This document shows positions 35,478 through 46,333 of a stretch of DNA of 64,000 nucleotides, one piece after another. A program made the position numbers and the translations under genes. Below the pieces are notes generated by a model. It made no database searches. It saw nothing but the letters and a program-made list of their open reading frames with translations, and was not told where the DNA came from. The number at the start of each line of letters is the position of its first letter. Position 1 is the first letter of the stretch. The DNA comes from an uncultured Clostridia bacterium (GTDB lineage Bacteria; Bacillota; Clostridia; Lachnospirales; CAG-274), in NCBI GenBank assembly GCA_947591605.1, contig CANQDF010000004.1, positions 49,667 to 113,666 on the forward strand. The letters are read 5' to 3'.

Positions 35478-38081
35478 ATGGAAAATAATGTAAATGCACC
35501 TGTTATTGACAGCGTGGATGCCCTTATGCAAAAGCTCAAGGCAATGAAGCAGGCACAAAAAGCGTTTGCCGAATACACACAGGAGCAGGTGGACAAAATT
35601 TTTTATGCCGCCGCCATGGCAGCAAACAAAGCACGCATTCCGCTTGCAAAAATGGCAGTTGAAGAAACGGGCATGGGCATAGTTGAGGATAAGGTCATCA
35701 AAAACCACTATGCCTCCGAGTATATCTACAATGCCTACAAAAACACCAAGACCTGCGGCGTTATAGAGGAGAACAAGGCAGACGGCATCTGCAAAATAGC
35801 CGAACCGATAGGCATAATAGCAGCCGTTATACCAACCACAAACCCTACATCTACCGCAATTTTTAAAACGCTTATTGCGCTTAAAACACGCAATGCCATC
35901 ATAATAAGCCCTCACCCCCGTGCAAAGGCATGCACCGTTGAGGCGGCAAGGATCGTGCTTGACGCTGCGGTAAAGGCAGGCGCACCCGAGGGCATTATAG
36001 GCTGGATAGATGTACCCTCGCTTGAGCTTACAAACACGGTTATGAAAAATGCCGATATTATACTTGCCACAGGAGGTCCCGGCATGGTAAATGCCGCATA
36101 CTCCTCCGGAAAGCCCGCCCTTGGCGTAGGCGCAGGCAATACCCCCGTTATAATAGACAGCAGCGCCGATGTAAGGCTTGCGGTCAACTCAATAATACAT
36201 TCCAAAACCTTTGACAACGGTATGATATGCGCCTCGGAGCAGTCCGTCACCGCTCTTGCCGATGTTTACGACGCCGTAAAGGCGGAGTTTTCCGCAAGGG
36301 GCTGCCGTATACTTAACGGCGAGGAGCTTGACAAGGTAAGAAAAACCATAATAATAAACGGTGCCCTCAACTCAAAAATAGTAGGTCAGAGTGCACATAC
36401 AATAGCCTCCCTTGCGGGAGTGGACGTACCGGAAAGCACCAAAATACTCATAGGTGAGGTGGAATCCGTGGATCTGTCCGAGGAATTTGCTCACGAAAAG
36501 CTCTCGCCCGTACTTGCGCTCTACAGAGCGGAAAGCTTTGCCGAGGCGCTTAAAAAGGCTGAAAAGCTTGTTGAGGACGGAGGCTTCGGCCACACCGCCT
36601 CTATTTATATAGACCCGTCCGAAACGGAAAAAATAAATATGTTTGCAGCTATGATGAAAACCTGTCGTATCCTCATTAATACCCCTTCATCTCACGGAGG
36701 TATAGGCGATCTTTATAACTTCAAGCTTACTCCGTCGCTTACGTTGGGCTGCGGCTCATGGGGCGGCAATTCCGTTTCGGAAAATGTCGGGGTCAAACAG
36801 CTCATAAACATTAAAACCGTTGCCGAAAGGAGAGAGAATATGCTGTGGTTCAGAGCGCCCGAAAAGGTGTATTTTAAAAAAGGCTGCATGAGCACTGCGC
36901 TTGACGAGCTCGGCAGCGTTATGCACAAGAAAAAGGCTTTTGTGGTAACGGATAAGTTTTTGTACCAAAACGATTATGTAAAGCCTATTTTTGACAAGCT
37001 CAATTCAATGGGCATAAAATACGACTGTTTTTTTGATGTTACACCCGACCCCACCCTTGAATGCACAAACAAGGGCGTTGAACGTATGAGGGAATTTGAG
37101 CCCGATGTTATTATAGCACTGGGAGGCGGCTCTCCTATGGATGCCGCAAAAATTATGTGGGTAATGTATGAGCATCCGGATGTTGTTTTTATGGATATGG
37201 CAATGCGTTTTTCCGATATAAGAAAGAGGATATACACCTTCCCCAAAATGGGTGAAAAGGCTTATTTTGTAGCCATCCCTACCTCATCGGGCACAGGCTC
37301 GGAGGTAACGCCGTTTGCGGTTATCACAGACGAAAAAACAGGCATTAAATATCCTCTTGCCGATTATGAGCTTATGCCGGATATGGCAATAGTTGACGCC
37401 GACAATATGCTTGACCAGCCAAAGGGGCTTACGGCAGCAGGCGGCATAGATGCGCTTACACATGCACTGGAAGCATATGCCTCGGTAATGGCGACCGATT
37501 TTACGGACGGCATAGCGCTTAAGGCTATGAAGCTCATATTTAAAAACCTGCCAAGTGCATACGAAAACGGCAGCAAGGATATAAAAGCCAGAGAGGCAAT
37601 GGCAAATGCCGCCGCTATGGCAGGTATGGCATTTGCAAACGCATTTCTAGGTGTGTGCCATTCAATGGCGCATAAACTCGGTGCATTTCACCATCTGCCA
37701 CACGGTGTTGCAAACGCTTTGCTTATAACAATCGTTATGAGATATAATGCCAACCCCGTACCCCCTAAGATGGGCACCTTTCCTCAGTACGAATATCCTC
37801 ACACCCTGGAGCGCTATGCCGAGTGCGCACAGTTTTGCGGTTTTGCAGGCAAGGACGATGCCGAGAGCCTTGAAAACCTTATAAAAGCCATAGAAGAGCT
37901 TAAGGAAAAGGTAGGCATTAAAAAATGTATAAGGGATTACGGCATTGAAGAGGACAAATTTCTTGAAAGCCTTGACGAAATGACCGAGCAGGCGTTTGAC
38001 GACCAGTGTACGGGCGTCAACCCAAGGTATCCTCTTATGAGCGAAATAAAGGATATGTATCTTAAGGCTTATTACGGTTAA
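35478..38081 (+). CDS. adhE: Bifunctional acetaldehyde/alcohol dehydrogenase
   Basis: An 867-residue fusion that reduces acetyl-CoA to acetaldehyde and then ethanol, consuming two NADH. The N-terminal CoA-acylating aldehyde dehydrogenase half has IIAAVIPTTNPTS and the catalytic cysteine in NGMICASEQS. The C-terminal iron alcohol dehydrogenase half has ALGGGSPMDAAK and the metal histidines in CHSMAHKLGAFHHLPHG. The ATG at 35478 is chosen because AAAGGACGG lies ten bases upstream. Members assemble into spirosome filaments. The Rex-type operators upstream fit NADH-controlled fermentation. Confidence 0.97.
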   Translation: MENNVNAPVIDSVDALMQKLKAMKQAQKAFAEYTQEQVDKIFYAAAMAANKARIPLAKMAVEETGMGIVEDKVIKNHYASEYIYNAYKNTKTCGVIEENKADGICKIAEPIGIIAAVIPTTNPTSTAIFKTLIALKTRNAIIISPHPRAKACTVEAARIVLDAAVKAGAPEGIIGWIDVPSLELTNTVMKNADIILATGGPGMVNAAYSSGKPALGVGAGNTPVIIDSSADVRLAVNSIIHSKTFDNGMICASEQSVTALADVYDAVKAEFSARGCRILNGEELDKVRKTIIINGALNSKIVGQSAHTIASLAGVDVPESTKILIGEVESVDLSEEFAHEKLSPVLALYRAESFAEALKKAEKLVEDGGFGHTASIYIDPSETEKINMFAAMMKTCRILINTPSSHGGIGDLYNFKLTPSLTLGCGSWGGNSVSENVGVKQLINIKTVAERRENMLWFRAPEKVYFKKGCMSTALDELGSVMHKKKAFVVTDKFLYQNDYVKPIFDKLNSMGIKYDCFFDVTPDPTLECTNKGVERMREFEPDVIIALGGGSPMDAAKIMWVMYEHPDVVFMDMAMRFSDIRKRIYTFPKMGEKAYFVAIPTSSGTGSEVTPFAVITDEKTGIKYPLADYELMPDMAIVDADNMLDQPKGLTAAGGIDALTHALEAYASVMATDFTDGIALKAMKLIFKNLPSAYENGSKDIKAREAMANAAAMAGMAFANAFLGVCHSMAHKLGAFHHLPHGVANALLITIVMRYNANPVPPKMGTFPQYEYPHTLERYAECAQFCGFAGKDDAESLENLIKAIEELKEKVGIKKCIRDYGIEEDKFLESLDEMTEQAFDDQCTGVNPRYPLMSEIKDMYLKAYYG

Positions 38082-38096
38082 CAAGGAGGCGGAACA

Positions 38097-38858
38097 ATGA
38101 ATATAGATTTAAGCAATGCACAGGTAATTGCAAGACGTGAAAACAAGGTAATATACAGATACGATAATTTTGCCGTAAAATTATTTGACGAGAGCTTTTC
38201 AAAGGCGGATATTTTAAACGAGGCGCTCAACCATGCAAGAGTAGAGGAAACGGGCTTAAGGATACCCGCACTTGAGGAGGTTGAAAAAATAGACGGCAAA
38301 TGGGCCATAGTAACAACCTTTATAGAGGGCAGAACTCTTGCCGAGCTTATGAGGGAAAACCCGGAAAAAACAGAGGAGTATATGAACCGATTTGTGGATA
38401 TACAGCTTAATATGCACAGCGACAGGGCGCCTATGCTCAATCTGCTTTACGACAAGCTCTACAGAAAAATATCGGAGTGCGGTCTGGATGCAAGCACAAG
38501 GTATGATCTGCATACTCGTCTTGAAAGCCTGCCAAGGCACAACAAAGTATGCCAGGGCGACTTTAACCCCAGCAATATAATAATCACCGAAAACGATGAG
38601 GCTTATATACTGGACTGGGCGCACGCAACACAGGGCAACGCAAGCTCGGACGCTGCCGTTACCTATCTCTATTTCTCGCTGAGAGGCAAGGAGAGAGAGG
38701 CAAAAATGTATCTTGATATGTTCTGCAAAAAAAGCGATACAGCAAGACAGTATGTACAAAAATGGATGCCAATTGTAGCCGCCGCACGCCTAGAAAAGAG
38801 CAGCGATGAGGAAAAAAAGCTGCTTATGAGCTGGATAGATGTGGTCGATTACGAATAA
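38097..38858 (+). CDS. APH-type small-molecule kinase
   Basis: A 253-residue protein of the aminoglycoside/choline kinase fold. The catalytic loop and metal site appear in VCQGDFNPSNIIITEN and AYILDWAHATQG; an N-lobe lysine is in FAVKLFDES. It follows adhE by 15 bases with an AAGGAGG site, so the two are co-transcribed. The substrate is unknown; aminoglycoside resistance is not implied, since many housekeeping APH-fold kinases act on sugars, choline or other metabolites. Confidence 0.85.
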   Translation: MNIDLSNAQVIARRENKVIYRYDNFAVKLFDESFSKADILNEALNHARVEETGLRIPALEEVEKIDGKWAIVTTFIEGRTLAELMRENPEKTEEYMNRFVDIQLNMHSDRAPMLNLLYDKLYRKISECGLDASTRYDLHTRLESLPRHNKVCQGDFNPSNIIITENDEAYILDWAHATQGNASSDAAVTYLYFSLRGKEREAKMYLDMFCKKSDTARQYVQKWMPIVAAARLEKSSDEEKKLLMSWIDVVDYE

Positions 38859-38971
38859 GCCGCATCCTAAGAACAAGTAAAAAACATTCCCGACCGTTTT
38901 TAAGTTTATTACGGACGGCAAAAACGGAGCTGCCGCATGGCATTAGCAATTGCGAGCAGGTCGGCAAACAA

Positions 38972-39013
38972 AAAGATCCGGAGATCTGAATATGATCAGC
39001 TCCGGATTTTTTG
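38972..39013 (+). terminator. Terminator after adhE operon
   Basis: ATCCGGAG (38976-38983) pairs with CTCCGGAT (39000-39007), followed by TTTTTTG. The 110 bases before it, after the kinase stop, show no gene. Confidence 0.85.
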
Positions 39014-39071
39014 TCTTTTCTATATAGATTTTTTTAAATGCTTTAACCTGCGTCGGTTTTGTCCTTGCATA

Positions 39072-40280
39072 TTAAAGGTCGATAAAGTATTTCATTATCT
39101 CGGGACCGTTCTCTATAAACAGTCCGCTTGCCTTTGCCGTTTCCTCCGTAAACTCCTCGGCACCGTCGGCTTTTACCGTTTTGCGGTAAATGAGGAAGGG
39201 AACGGGGTCATTGGTATGTGTACGCAGCGCAAGCGGCGTAGGATGATCCGGCAAAATCATGATCTTGAAATCGTCATATTCGTCAAGCGCCTCAAGTATA
39301 GAACCCAACACAACCTCGTCAATTATTTCGATTGACCTTTTCTTGTTTTCTATCTCGTGGCGGTGTCCGCACTCATCGGGAGCCTCCATATGGATATACA
39401 CAAAATCCGCTCCGTCCTTAAGCTCCTTTATTGCAGCCTTTGCCTTGCCCTCAAAATTTGTGTCTATATAGCCCGTGGCACCCTCTACCTCGACAACATT
39501 CATACCCGAAAATTTGCCTATGCCCTTTAAAAGGTCAACGGCGGATATCATTGAGCCCTTAAGACCGTACTTTTCGGTAAACGGCGCAAGCTCCTTGCGT
39601 ACACCCTCGCCCCAGAGCCATATGCTGTTTGCGGGTCTTAAACCCCTTGCCTCCCTTGCCTTATTGACAGGGTGATCCTTTAACAGATCATATGACCTCA
39701 CCATCATATCGTAAAGCTTTGCGGCATTGGGGTGTGTGGGTATATATTCCTTTATCTTTCTGCCCGTTATGTCGTGAGGCGGAGTAAGGGTACCCACATC
39801 AAGCGTACCGTTGTTCCATATAAGGCAGTGCCTGTAGCTTACGCCGTTATAATAGCTGAACTCATCGTTGTTAAAATGTTCCGCCAAATACTTTATAAGC
39901 TCTGCCGCCTCGGCAGTAGATATATCGTCCGCACAGTAATCGAGTATAGTCTTGTCCTCGTAATTGGGCTCGTCGGAGAGCGTGACCAGATTACATCTGA
40001 AGGAAACATCGGTAGGCTTCATATCTATGCCGATGCTGCCTGCCTCCAGAGGAGAACGTCCCGAATAATATACCTGCGGATCATAGCCCAAAACCGAAAG
40101 GTTTGCAACATCACTGCCGGGCTTCATATTGTCGGCAACGGTTTTTACAAGGCCTATGGTGCTTGTCTTTGCTATTTTGTCCATATTGGGCGTAACGGAA
40201 GCACCCATGGGTGTTTTGCCGCCCAGCTCCTCAACCGGATAATCTGCCATGCCGTCACATAACAATACAACATATTTCAT
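39072..40280 (-). CDS. apgM: Cofactor-independent phosphoglycerate mutase, ApgM type
   Basis: A 402-residue enzyme of the alkaline-phosphatase superfamily that interconverts 3- and 2-phosphoglycerate. Metal-site segments include LLCDGMADYP, the nucleophile region GSDVANLSVLGYDP, IHMEAPDECGHRHE and ILPDHPTP. This archaeal-type ApgM subfamily is common in Clostridia, and some members were proposed as homoserine kinases. The ATG at 40280 follows GAGGTAA; an upstream in-frame ATG lacks a site. Confidence 0.92.
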   Translation of the reverse strand: MKYVVLLCDGMADYPVEELGGKTPMGASVTPNMDKIAKTSTIGLVKTVADNMKPGSDVANLSVLGYDPQVYYSGRSPLEAGSIGIDMKPTDVSFRCNLVTLSDEPNYEDKTILDYCADDISTAEAAELIKYLAEHFNNDEFSYYNGVSYRHCLIWNNGTLDVGTLTPPHDITGRKIKEYIPTHPNAAKLYDMMVRSYDLLKDHPVNKAREARGLRPANSIWLWGEGVRKELAPFTEKYGLKGSMISAVDLLKGIGKFSGMNVVEVEGATGYIDTNFEGKAKAAIKELKDGADFVYIHMEAPDECGHRHEIENKKRSIEIIDEVVLGSILEALDEYDDFKIMILPDHPTPLALRTHTNDPVPFLIYRKTVKADGAEEFTEETAKASGLFIENGPEIMKYFIDL

Positions 40281-40363
40281 AAAATTACCTCTTTTCATAA
40301 TACAACGGCAAATATCCCCTGCTTTGAGATAATATGCCGATAAATAACTATGCAGTCATTATA

Positions 40364-41488
40364 TCATATTTTTTTTGTGTTATCAATGTTTTTTTCCCTT
40401 AATTCAAGCTGTGTCCTGAAGAGCGAATAAAATATGGAGCATACAGGCACGCTGAGCAGCACCGCCGCTATACCGCCTATCCTGCCGCCCACAAGTACGG
40501 CTGTAATTACAAGTATATCGGGCAGACCTACCGATTTGCCCACAACCTTTGGGTAAATAAGGTTGCCCTCTATCTGCTGCAGTACAAGCAGATAAATAAC
40601 AAATATAAGCGCCTTTACGGGGCTTACAATTATTATCAAAAATGCACCTATAACTATGCCTATAAACGCACCCACAATAGGTATAAGCGCCGTGATGCCT
40701 ACAAGCATACCTATTGCCGCCGCATATGGCAGACGCAGTATAAGCATACCCACATAGCAGAGTGAACCCAGTATTACCGCCTCCGTAAGCTGACCTGTTA
40801 TAAAATTATAAAATGTGGTGTACGAAAGCTTTGCCACATCAAGGATCATGCCGGCATGCTTTTCCGAAAAAAACGCCTTTACCGCCCTTATGGCAGTTCT
40901 GCCAAGCTTTTCCTTATACATAAGCACATATATGGCTATAATAAAGCTTATGACCGCTTCAAAAACCGTGCTTGCAAACGAAGTTGTAAAATTGAGCGCA
41001 TTGCCCACCACATTTACGGAGTGCTTTGTAATAAAATCCGTTATGTCGTCAAACTTGTCAAGCTTTACTATATCACCCAAGGATATATCCTCAAACGGTA
41101 TATCTATCGAATTTGCCTTATCTATAAGGTTGTTGACGTAATCGGGTATTGCCTTTGCAAGCAAAAATACCGTGCGTTTTATCTCCGGGATAATAAAAAC
41201 GGAAAGAAGAGCTATTATGCAAAATATAAAAATAACAGATAATACCGTGCTGGCGCCCCTGAGCCATTTTTTGCCCTTAAACATTTTTAAAGGCTTTTCC
41301 TCGATAAAGCGTACAAACACATTAAGAAAAAACGCCATTGCAAAGCCTACGATAACGGGCGAAATAACATTGAACACAAAGCCTGCCGCATGCAGCACCT
41401 CCGACAAATTATTAAGCCCTACATAAAAGGCTATCGACGCAAATACTATACCCATAATTATAAAAATATTTTTTTTATCGGAAAACAT
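40364..41488 (-). CDS. AI-2E family transporter
   Basis: A 374-residue membrane protein with about eight helices and the family's C-terminal LVLQQIEGNLIYPKVVGKSV signature. The PVIVGFAMAFFLNVFVRFIE and LTALIPIVGAFIGIVIG-like segments also fit. The family includes exporters of autoinducer-2 and Na+/H+ antiporters; the substrate is not predictable here. The ATG at 41488 has GGAGGTC upstream. It precedes apgM by about 80 bases on the same strand. Confidence 0.92.
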   Translation of the reverse strand: MFSDKKNIFIIMGIVFASIAFYVGLNNLSEVLHAAGFVFNVISPVIVGFAMAFFLNVFVRFIEEKPLKMFKGKKWLRGASTVLSVIFIFCIIALLSVFIIPEIKRTVFLLAKAIPDYVNNLIDKANSIDIPFEDISLGDIVKLDKFDDITDFITKHSVNVVGNALNFTTSFASTVFEAVISFIIAIYVLMYKEKLGRTAIRAVKAFFSEKHAGMILDVAKLSYTTFYNFITGQLTEAVILGSLCYVGMLILRLPYAAAIGMLVGITALIPIVGAFIGIVIGAFLIIIVSPVKALIFVIYLLVLQQIEGNLIYPKVVGKSVGLPDILVITAVLVGGRIGGIAAVLLSVPVCSIFYSLFRTQLELREKNIDNTKKI

Positions 41489-41621
41489 TTTGACCTCCAA
41501 ACCTATCCTCTGTACTGTTCTTTACAACATATTACCAAAAAACAAATTGATTTTCAATACAAAATACCGTTTTATTGGTTTTTAGCCGCTTTATTTATCA
41601 TAAAATATGTTAAATAAAATC

Positions 41622-41650
41622 TTTATTTCAGCGTTGAAATGTGTTATAAT
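41622..41650 (+). promoter_or_regulatory. Possible promoter of lepA
   Basis: TTTATT, 17-bp spacer, TATAAT (41645-41650). The -35 is weak; the -10 is consensus. Confidence 0.55.
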
Positions 41651-41763
41651 GTTTTAGAGTTCAAAATTTTTTAAGCTTACTTATACAGCGGCAAAATTTG
41701 CATGTATGCCTGTATTTTTATACGGCATATGATCATTGTCTTATAAAGGAGAAACAACCGCAG

Positions 41764-43575
41764 ATGTCAGACAGAAAGTCAAAAATAAGAAATTTTAGTA
41801 TAATAGCGCATATAGACCATGGCAAAAGCACTCTTGCAGACAGGCTTATACAAAAATCCGGTCTGCTTACCGAGCGTGAAATGCAGGATCAGGTGCTTGA
41901 CAATATGGAGCTTGAAAGAGAAAGAGGCATAACCATCAAGGCACAGGCAGTACGCCTTATACACAAGGCCGACAACGGAGAGGAGTACACCTTAAACCTT
42001 ATTGACACACCCGGCCATGTGGACTTCAACTATGAGGTATCAAGGGCGCTGGCAGCCTGTGACGGAGCGGTGCTTGTGGTTGACGCCGCACAGGGCGTGG
42101 AGGCGCAGACGCTTGCAAACGTGTATCTTGCACTTGACAATGACCTGGAGGTGCTGCCCGTAATAAACAAAATAGATCTTCCGTCTGCCGACCCGGAGCG
42201 TGTCAAGAGGGAGATTGAGGATGTAATAGGGTTGGACGCTTCCGATGCACCCCTTATCTCCGCCAAGGCGGATATAAACATTGAAGATGTATTTAAACAT
42301 ATAATAAGCGATATACCTGCTCCCGAGGGAGATGAAAATGCTCCTTTAAAGGCGCTTATATTTGACAGCGTATACGACAGCTACAGGGGCGTAATAGTTT
42401 TTATGCGTATATTCGACGGCTGTGTAAGGGCAGGCGACAGGGTGCGGTTTATGGCTACCGAAAAGGAATTTGAAACGGTTGAGGTGGGCGTATTCGGCCC
42501 CGGACGTTTTATACCCGTAGACGAGCTTAAAGCAGGCGATGTAGGCTATCTCACCGCAAGTATAAAAAACGTGCGTGACACCCGTATAGGCGATACCGTT
42601 ACCCTTGCCTCCGACCCCACGGACGCACCTCTGCCCGGCTATAAAAAGGTAAATTCAATGGTATACTGCGGTATTTTCCCTGCAGACGGCTCCAAATACC
42701 CCGACCTGAGAGATGCGCTTGAAAAATTACAGATAAACGACGCTGCGCTCACCTTTGATGCCGAAACCTCCGTTGCGTTGGGCTTTGGCTTCCGCTGCGG
42801 ATTTTTGGGGCTGCTCCATCTGGAGATAATTCAGGAACGCCTTGAAAGAGAATACAACCTTGACCTTGTTACAACGGCACCAAGCGTAATATACAAAATT
42901 ACACTTACTAACGGCGATGTAATAGAGCTTTCAAATCCAACGGATCTGCCCGATGTGACCACAATTGAAAAAATGGAGGAGCCTGTTGTTAAGGCGGAAA
43001 TAATACTCCCAAGCGATTATGTCGGCCCTATCATGGAGCTTTGCCAGCAAAGACGGGGAGAATATATCGGCATGGAATACCTTGAGGAAACCAGGGTCAT
43101 GCTTACCTATAAGCTGCCGCTGAACGAAATTATATATGACTTTTTTGATGTACTCAAATCCCGTTCTAGAGGCTATGCTTCCTTTGATTATGAGCTGTGC
43201 GGCTATCAGCAGTCCAGGCTTGTAAAGCTGGATATACTTGTAAACCGAGAGATAGTAGATGCGCTCAGCTTTATAGTACACGAGGACTCCGCACAGGAGA
43301 GAGGGCGAAAAATGGCTGAAAAGCTCAAAAAGGAGATACCCCGTCACCAATTTGAGATACCCATACAGGCGGCAATAGGCAACAAGATAATTGCCCGCAC
43401 CACCATCTCTGCGGTACGCAAGGACGTGCTTGCCAAATGCTACGGCGGAGATATAACCCGTAAGAAAAAGCTGCTTGAAAAGCAAAAGGAAGGTAAAAAA
43501 CGTATGCGCCAGATAGGCAGCGTAAATGTTCCTCAATCTGCATTTATGAGCGTGCTTAAGCTGGATGAGGAATAA
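41764..43575 (+). CDS. lepA: Elongation factor 4 (LepA)
   Basis: A 603-residue ribosome-associated GTPase that back-translocates or remodels stalled ribosomes. The G1 motif [13 protein letters not shown], the switch [16 protein letters not shown], the NKIDLPSA motif and the C-terminal LepA-specific domain ([19 protein letters not shown]) are all present. I start at the ATG at 41764 because [16 protein letters not shown] is the usual N-terminus and AAAGGAG lies upstream; a longer open frame has no support. Confidence 0.97.
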   Translation: MSDRKSKIRNFSIIAHIDHGKSTLADRLIQKSGLLTEREMQDQVLDNMELERERGITIKAQAVRLIHKADNGEEYTLNLIDTPGHVDFNYEVSRALAACDGAVLVVDAAQGVEAQTLANVYLALDNDLEVLPVINKIDLPSADPERVKREIEDVIGLDASDAPLISAKADINIEDVFKHIISDIPAPEGDENAPLKALIFDSVYDSYRGVIVFMRIFDGCVRAGDRVRFMATEKEFETVEVGVFGPGRFIPVDELKAGDVGYLTASIKNVRDTRIGDTVTLASDPTDAPLPGYKKVNSMVYCGIFPADGSKYPDLRDALEKLQINDAALTFDAETSVALGFGFRCGFLGLLHLEIIQERLEREYNLDLVTTAPSVIYKITLTNGDVIELSNPTDLPDVTTIEKMEEPVVKAEIILPSDYVGPIMELCQQRRGEYIGMEYLEETRVMLTYKLPLNEIIYDFFDVLKSRSRGYASFDYELCGYQQSRLVKLDILVNREIVDALSFIVHEDSAQERGRKMAEKLKKEIPRHQFEIPIQAAIGNKIIARTTISAVRKDVLAKCYGGDITRKKKLLEKQKEGKKRMRQIGSVNVPQSAFMSVLKLDEE

Positions 43576-43611
43576 ACAATAACATCGTTTGCCGATAAGG
43601 AGAACAGAGCT

Positions 43612-46188
43612 ATGGTAAATAACAAAAATAATGCAATACAAAAGGATTACACCCTCACTGCTACCGGTATGGTTATTGCGGTCATAGCAGTATCGCTGCT
43701 TGTTGCTTATTTCAATATAAATGCGGTGCTTAAGGAACGCTCCATAAGCCGTATGGAGGAGGGCGTAAAAACCGTTATCAGCGAGATAACCTCCAAATTT
43801 GAGCGTGACAGCCGCATACTAAACGCAATGGCAAAAGTAATATCGCAGGCGGATAATCTCAATGCCGATGATACCGGAGCCATAATAGAGGCAAACTCTA
43901 CTCTTCTGGAAACTATGCATGTAAGGGTGCTTATGGCAAACGACCTTATAATTTTGCCCGACGGCAGCACGACCGACGCCTCCGAAATAGACAACATATC
44001 GTTTAAGACAGAGGCGCCTCTCGGCGAGCATATATCCGGCAGAGTCACCTACGGCAACAGTGACAAACCCATATTGAGGCATTATGTGCCCATAGTGCAG
44101 GATGGCAGGACCGTGGCGCTGCTCTACGGCGTTACGGAGCTTAAAAACCTGCGTAACAGCCTCAACATAGACAATATATACAACGCAAGCGCAAGCGTAT
44201 ACATCATAGATACGCAAACGGGAGATTTTTTGCTCGACACCTGGCACAACGAGCCGGGAAGCTTAGCCGATTTTGCATCGGACGTATATCCCATTGAAAC
44301 AAAAGGCAGCAAGGACTGGGATCAGGGTACCGATGATATAGTACACATGAAGAGCGACTATGTTATATTCCGTACCCCAAACACCGACGGCTGGCAGTAC
44401 ATGTACTACTCACCCTCAGGCATAAACAACTGGGCTATTGCCGTTCAGGTGCCCGAAAGCGAGGCATTTGCAAGCGTATTTATCACAAGGCGCATTTGTA
44501 TAGCGCTTGGTATACTGCTTGCCATAACCATAATAATATATTACATATGGGTACGCTCTAATGCTAAAAAGATAAGGGAACAGGCTGTGGAGCAGGCTGT
44601 GCTCACCGCAAAGCTGCAAAAGGCGGAGGCTGCCGACAAGGCAAAGAGCACCTTCCTGTCCAATATGTCGCACGATATCCGCACGCCTATGAATGCAATA
44701 ATAGGCTACACCACCCTCGTACAGACAAACCTCGACAACAGGGAACGCACACAGGAATACCTCAAAAAAATACTTTCGTCAAGCAACCATATGCTTTCGC
44801 TTATAAACGATATCCTCGACATGAGCCGTATAGAATCGGGCAAACTCAACATTGAGGAAAAGGAATGCTCTATATCCGATATTTTCAGGGATCTCCGCAA
44901 TATTATGCAGACGCAGATGCAATCCAAACAGCTTAACTTTTTTATGGATACGATCGATGTAATCGACGAGGATATATACTGCGACAAGCTCCATGTAAAC
45001 CAGGTGCTTTTAAACCTGCTTTCAAACGCAATAAAGTTTACTCCGTCGGGAGGCACGGTTGCGATGTCCATACGCCAAAAGCCGCAGGCTCCAAAGGGCT
45101 ACGGCTCCTATGAAATAAGGGTCAAGGATACGGGCATAGGCATGAGCAAGGAGTTTATAGGGCATATATTTGAGCCGTTTGAAAGAGAGCGCAACACCAC
45201 CGCCAGCGGCATACAGGGCACAGGTCTTGGTATGGCAATAACAAAAAACATTGTAGATACCCTCGGCGGTACCATAGAGGTACAATCCGAACAAGGCAAG
45301 GGTACCGAATTTGTTATAAACCTTGATTTCCGCCTGAGATATGCAGAGCGACAGGTAGAAACCGTAAACGAGCTTATGGGCTTGCGTGCTCTGATTGCGG
45401 ACGACAGCTTTGTTACCTGCGACAGCGTATCAAAAATGCTCAGGCAGATAGGTATGCGCCCCGATTGGGTGCTGCACGGCAAGGAGGCTGTTCTGCATGC
45501 AAAGCAGGCGCACGAGCTGGGCGACAGCTACCACGCCTATATTATCGACTGGTTTATGCCCGACTTAAGCGGGCTTGAGGTAGTACGTCAGATACGTGCA
45601 ATAATAGGCGATGAAACGCCTATTATAATTGTAACCGCTTATGACTGGACCGACTTTGAGGACGAGGCACGCAAGGCAGGCGTAACGGCATTCTGCAATA
45701 AGCCTATCTTCCTGTCCGAGTTAAGGGATATACTTATAGCTTCAACAAGCAAATCTCTGCCAAAGCGGGAGGAGAAGACCGTAAACGCAAAAAGCCTGCA
45801 AATAACAGGCAAACGTCTGCTGCTTGTTGAGGATAACGAACTAAACAGGGAAATAGCTACCGAGCTCCTTACCGAAAAGGGCTTTATGGTGGAGGAGGCA
45901 GAGGACGGCAGCATTGCACTTGAAAAGATAAAAATTTCCAAGCCGGGCTACTACTCTCTTGTACTTATGGACATACAAATGCCCAATATGAACGGATACG
46001 AGGCAACAAAGGCTATCCGTTCCCTCGATGACCAAGAGCTTGCAGCCATACCTATTGTGGCAATGACGGCAAACGCCTTTGACGAAGACAGAAAGCAGGC
46101 GCTTGAATGCGGTATGAACGCACATATTGCAAAGCCTATAGATGTTGAAAAGCTGCTTGATGTATTATCGTCTTTGCTTGACGATTGA
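43612..46188 (+). CDS. Hybrid sensor histidine kinase with two receiver domains
   Basis: An 858-residue membrane kinase: TM1 at about 17-39, dCache-like extracellular sensor at 45-290, TM2 at 294-314, HisKA with H354 (NMSHDIRTPM), HATPase with N-box LLNLLSNAIKF, DTGIGMS and GTGLGMAI, then a receiver with D646 (IIDWFMPD) and a second receiver with D787 (LVLMDIQMPNMNGYEA). There is no output DNA-binding domain, so the signal must pass to a separate partner. It lies 36 bases after lepA, perhaps by read-through. The ligand is unknown. Confidence 0.93.
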   Translation: MVNNKNNAIQKDYTLTATGMVIAVIAVSLLVAYFNINAVLKERSISRMEEGVKTVISEITSKFERDSRILNAMAKVISQADNLNADDTGAIIEANSTLLETMHVRVLMANDLIILPDGSTTDASEIDNISFKTEAPLGEHISGRVTYGNSDKPILRHYVPIVQDGRTVALLYGVTELKNLRNSLNIDNIYNASASVYIIDTQTGDFLLDTWHNEPGSLADFASDVYPIETKGSKDWDQGTDDIVHMKSDYVIFRTPNTDGWQYMYYSPSGINNWAIAVQVPESEAFASVFITRRICIALGILLAITIIIYYIWVRSNAKKIREQAVEQAVLTAKLQKAEAADKAKSTFLSNMSHDIRTPMNAIIGYTTLVQTNLDNRERTQEYLKKILSSSNHMLSLINDILDMSRIESGKLNIEEKECSISDIFRDLRNIMQTQMQSKQLNFFMDTIDVIDEDIYCDKLHVNQVLLNLLSNAIKFTPSGGTVAMSIRQKPQAPKGYGSYEIRVKDTGIGMSKEFIGHIFEPFERERNTTASGIQGTGLGMAITKNIVDTLGGTIEVQSEQGKGTEFVINLDFRLRYAERQVETVNELMGLRALIADDSFVTCDSVSKMLRQIGMRPDWVLHGKEAVLHAKQAHELGDSYHAYIIDWFMPDLSGLEVVRQIRAIIGDETPIIIVTAYDWTDFEDEARKAGVTAFCNKPIFLSELRDILIASTSKSLPKREEKTVNAKSLQITGKRLLLVEDNELNREIATELLTEKGFMVEEAEDGSIALEKIKISKPGYYSLVLMDIQMPNMNGYEATKAIRSLDDQELAAIPIVAMTANAFDEDRKQALECGMNAHIAKPIDVEKLLDVLSSLLDD

Positions 46189-46229
46189 CCGAAGAGATTT
46201 AATTACAGTTAAGCTTACGGTAAAAAAAT

Positions 46230-46274
46230 AAGATAAACAACAGTTTTGTAAAACCTCAAAACGTTGTTTATCTT
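46230..46274. terminator. Bidirectional terminator after the hybrid kinase
   Basis: AAGATAAACAAC (46230-46241) pairs with GTTGTTTATCTT (46263-46274), with an extra inner stem; T- and A-rich flanks serve both converging units. Confidence 0.85.
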
Positions 46275-46333
46275 ATTTAATTTGTCTGTTTTTTATTGAT
46301 AAAAGCAGCCGTGAGGAGGTATCTGCGACCTAT

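Noticed and set aside
38097..38858. Aminoglycoside resistance gene
   Set aside because: Only the general APH fold is supported. The metabolic operon context and lack of class-specific motifs argue against a resistance role.
41698..41763. Upstream extension of LepA
   Set aside because: The 22 extra residues are not found in LepA proteins; the ATG at 41764 starts the canonical sequence.
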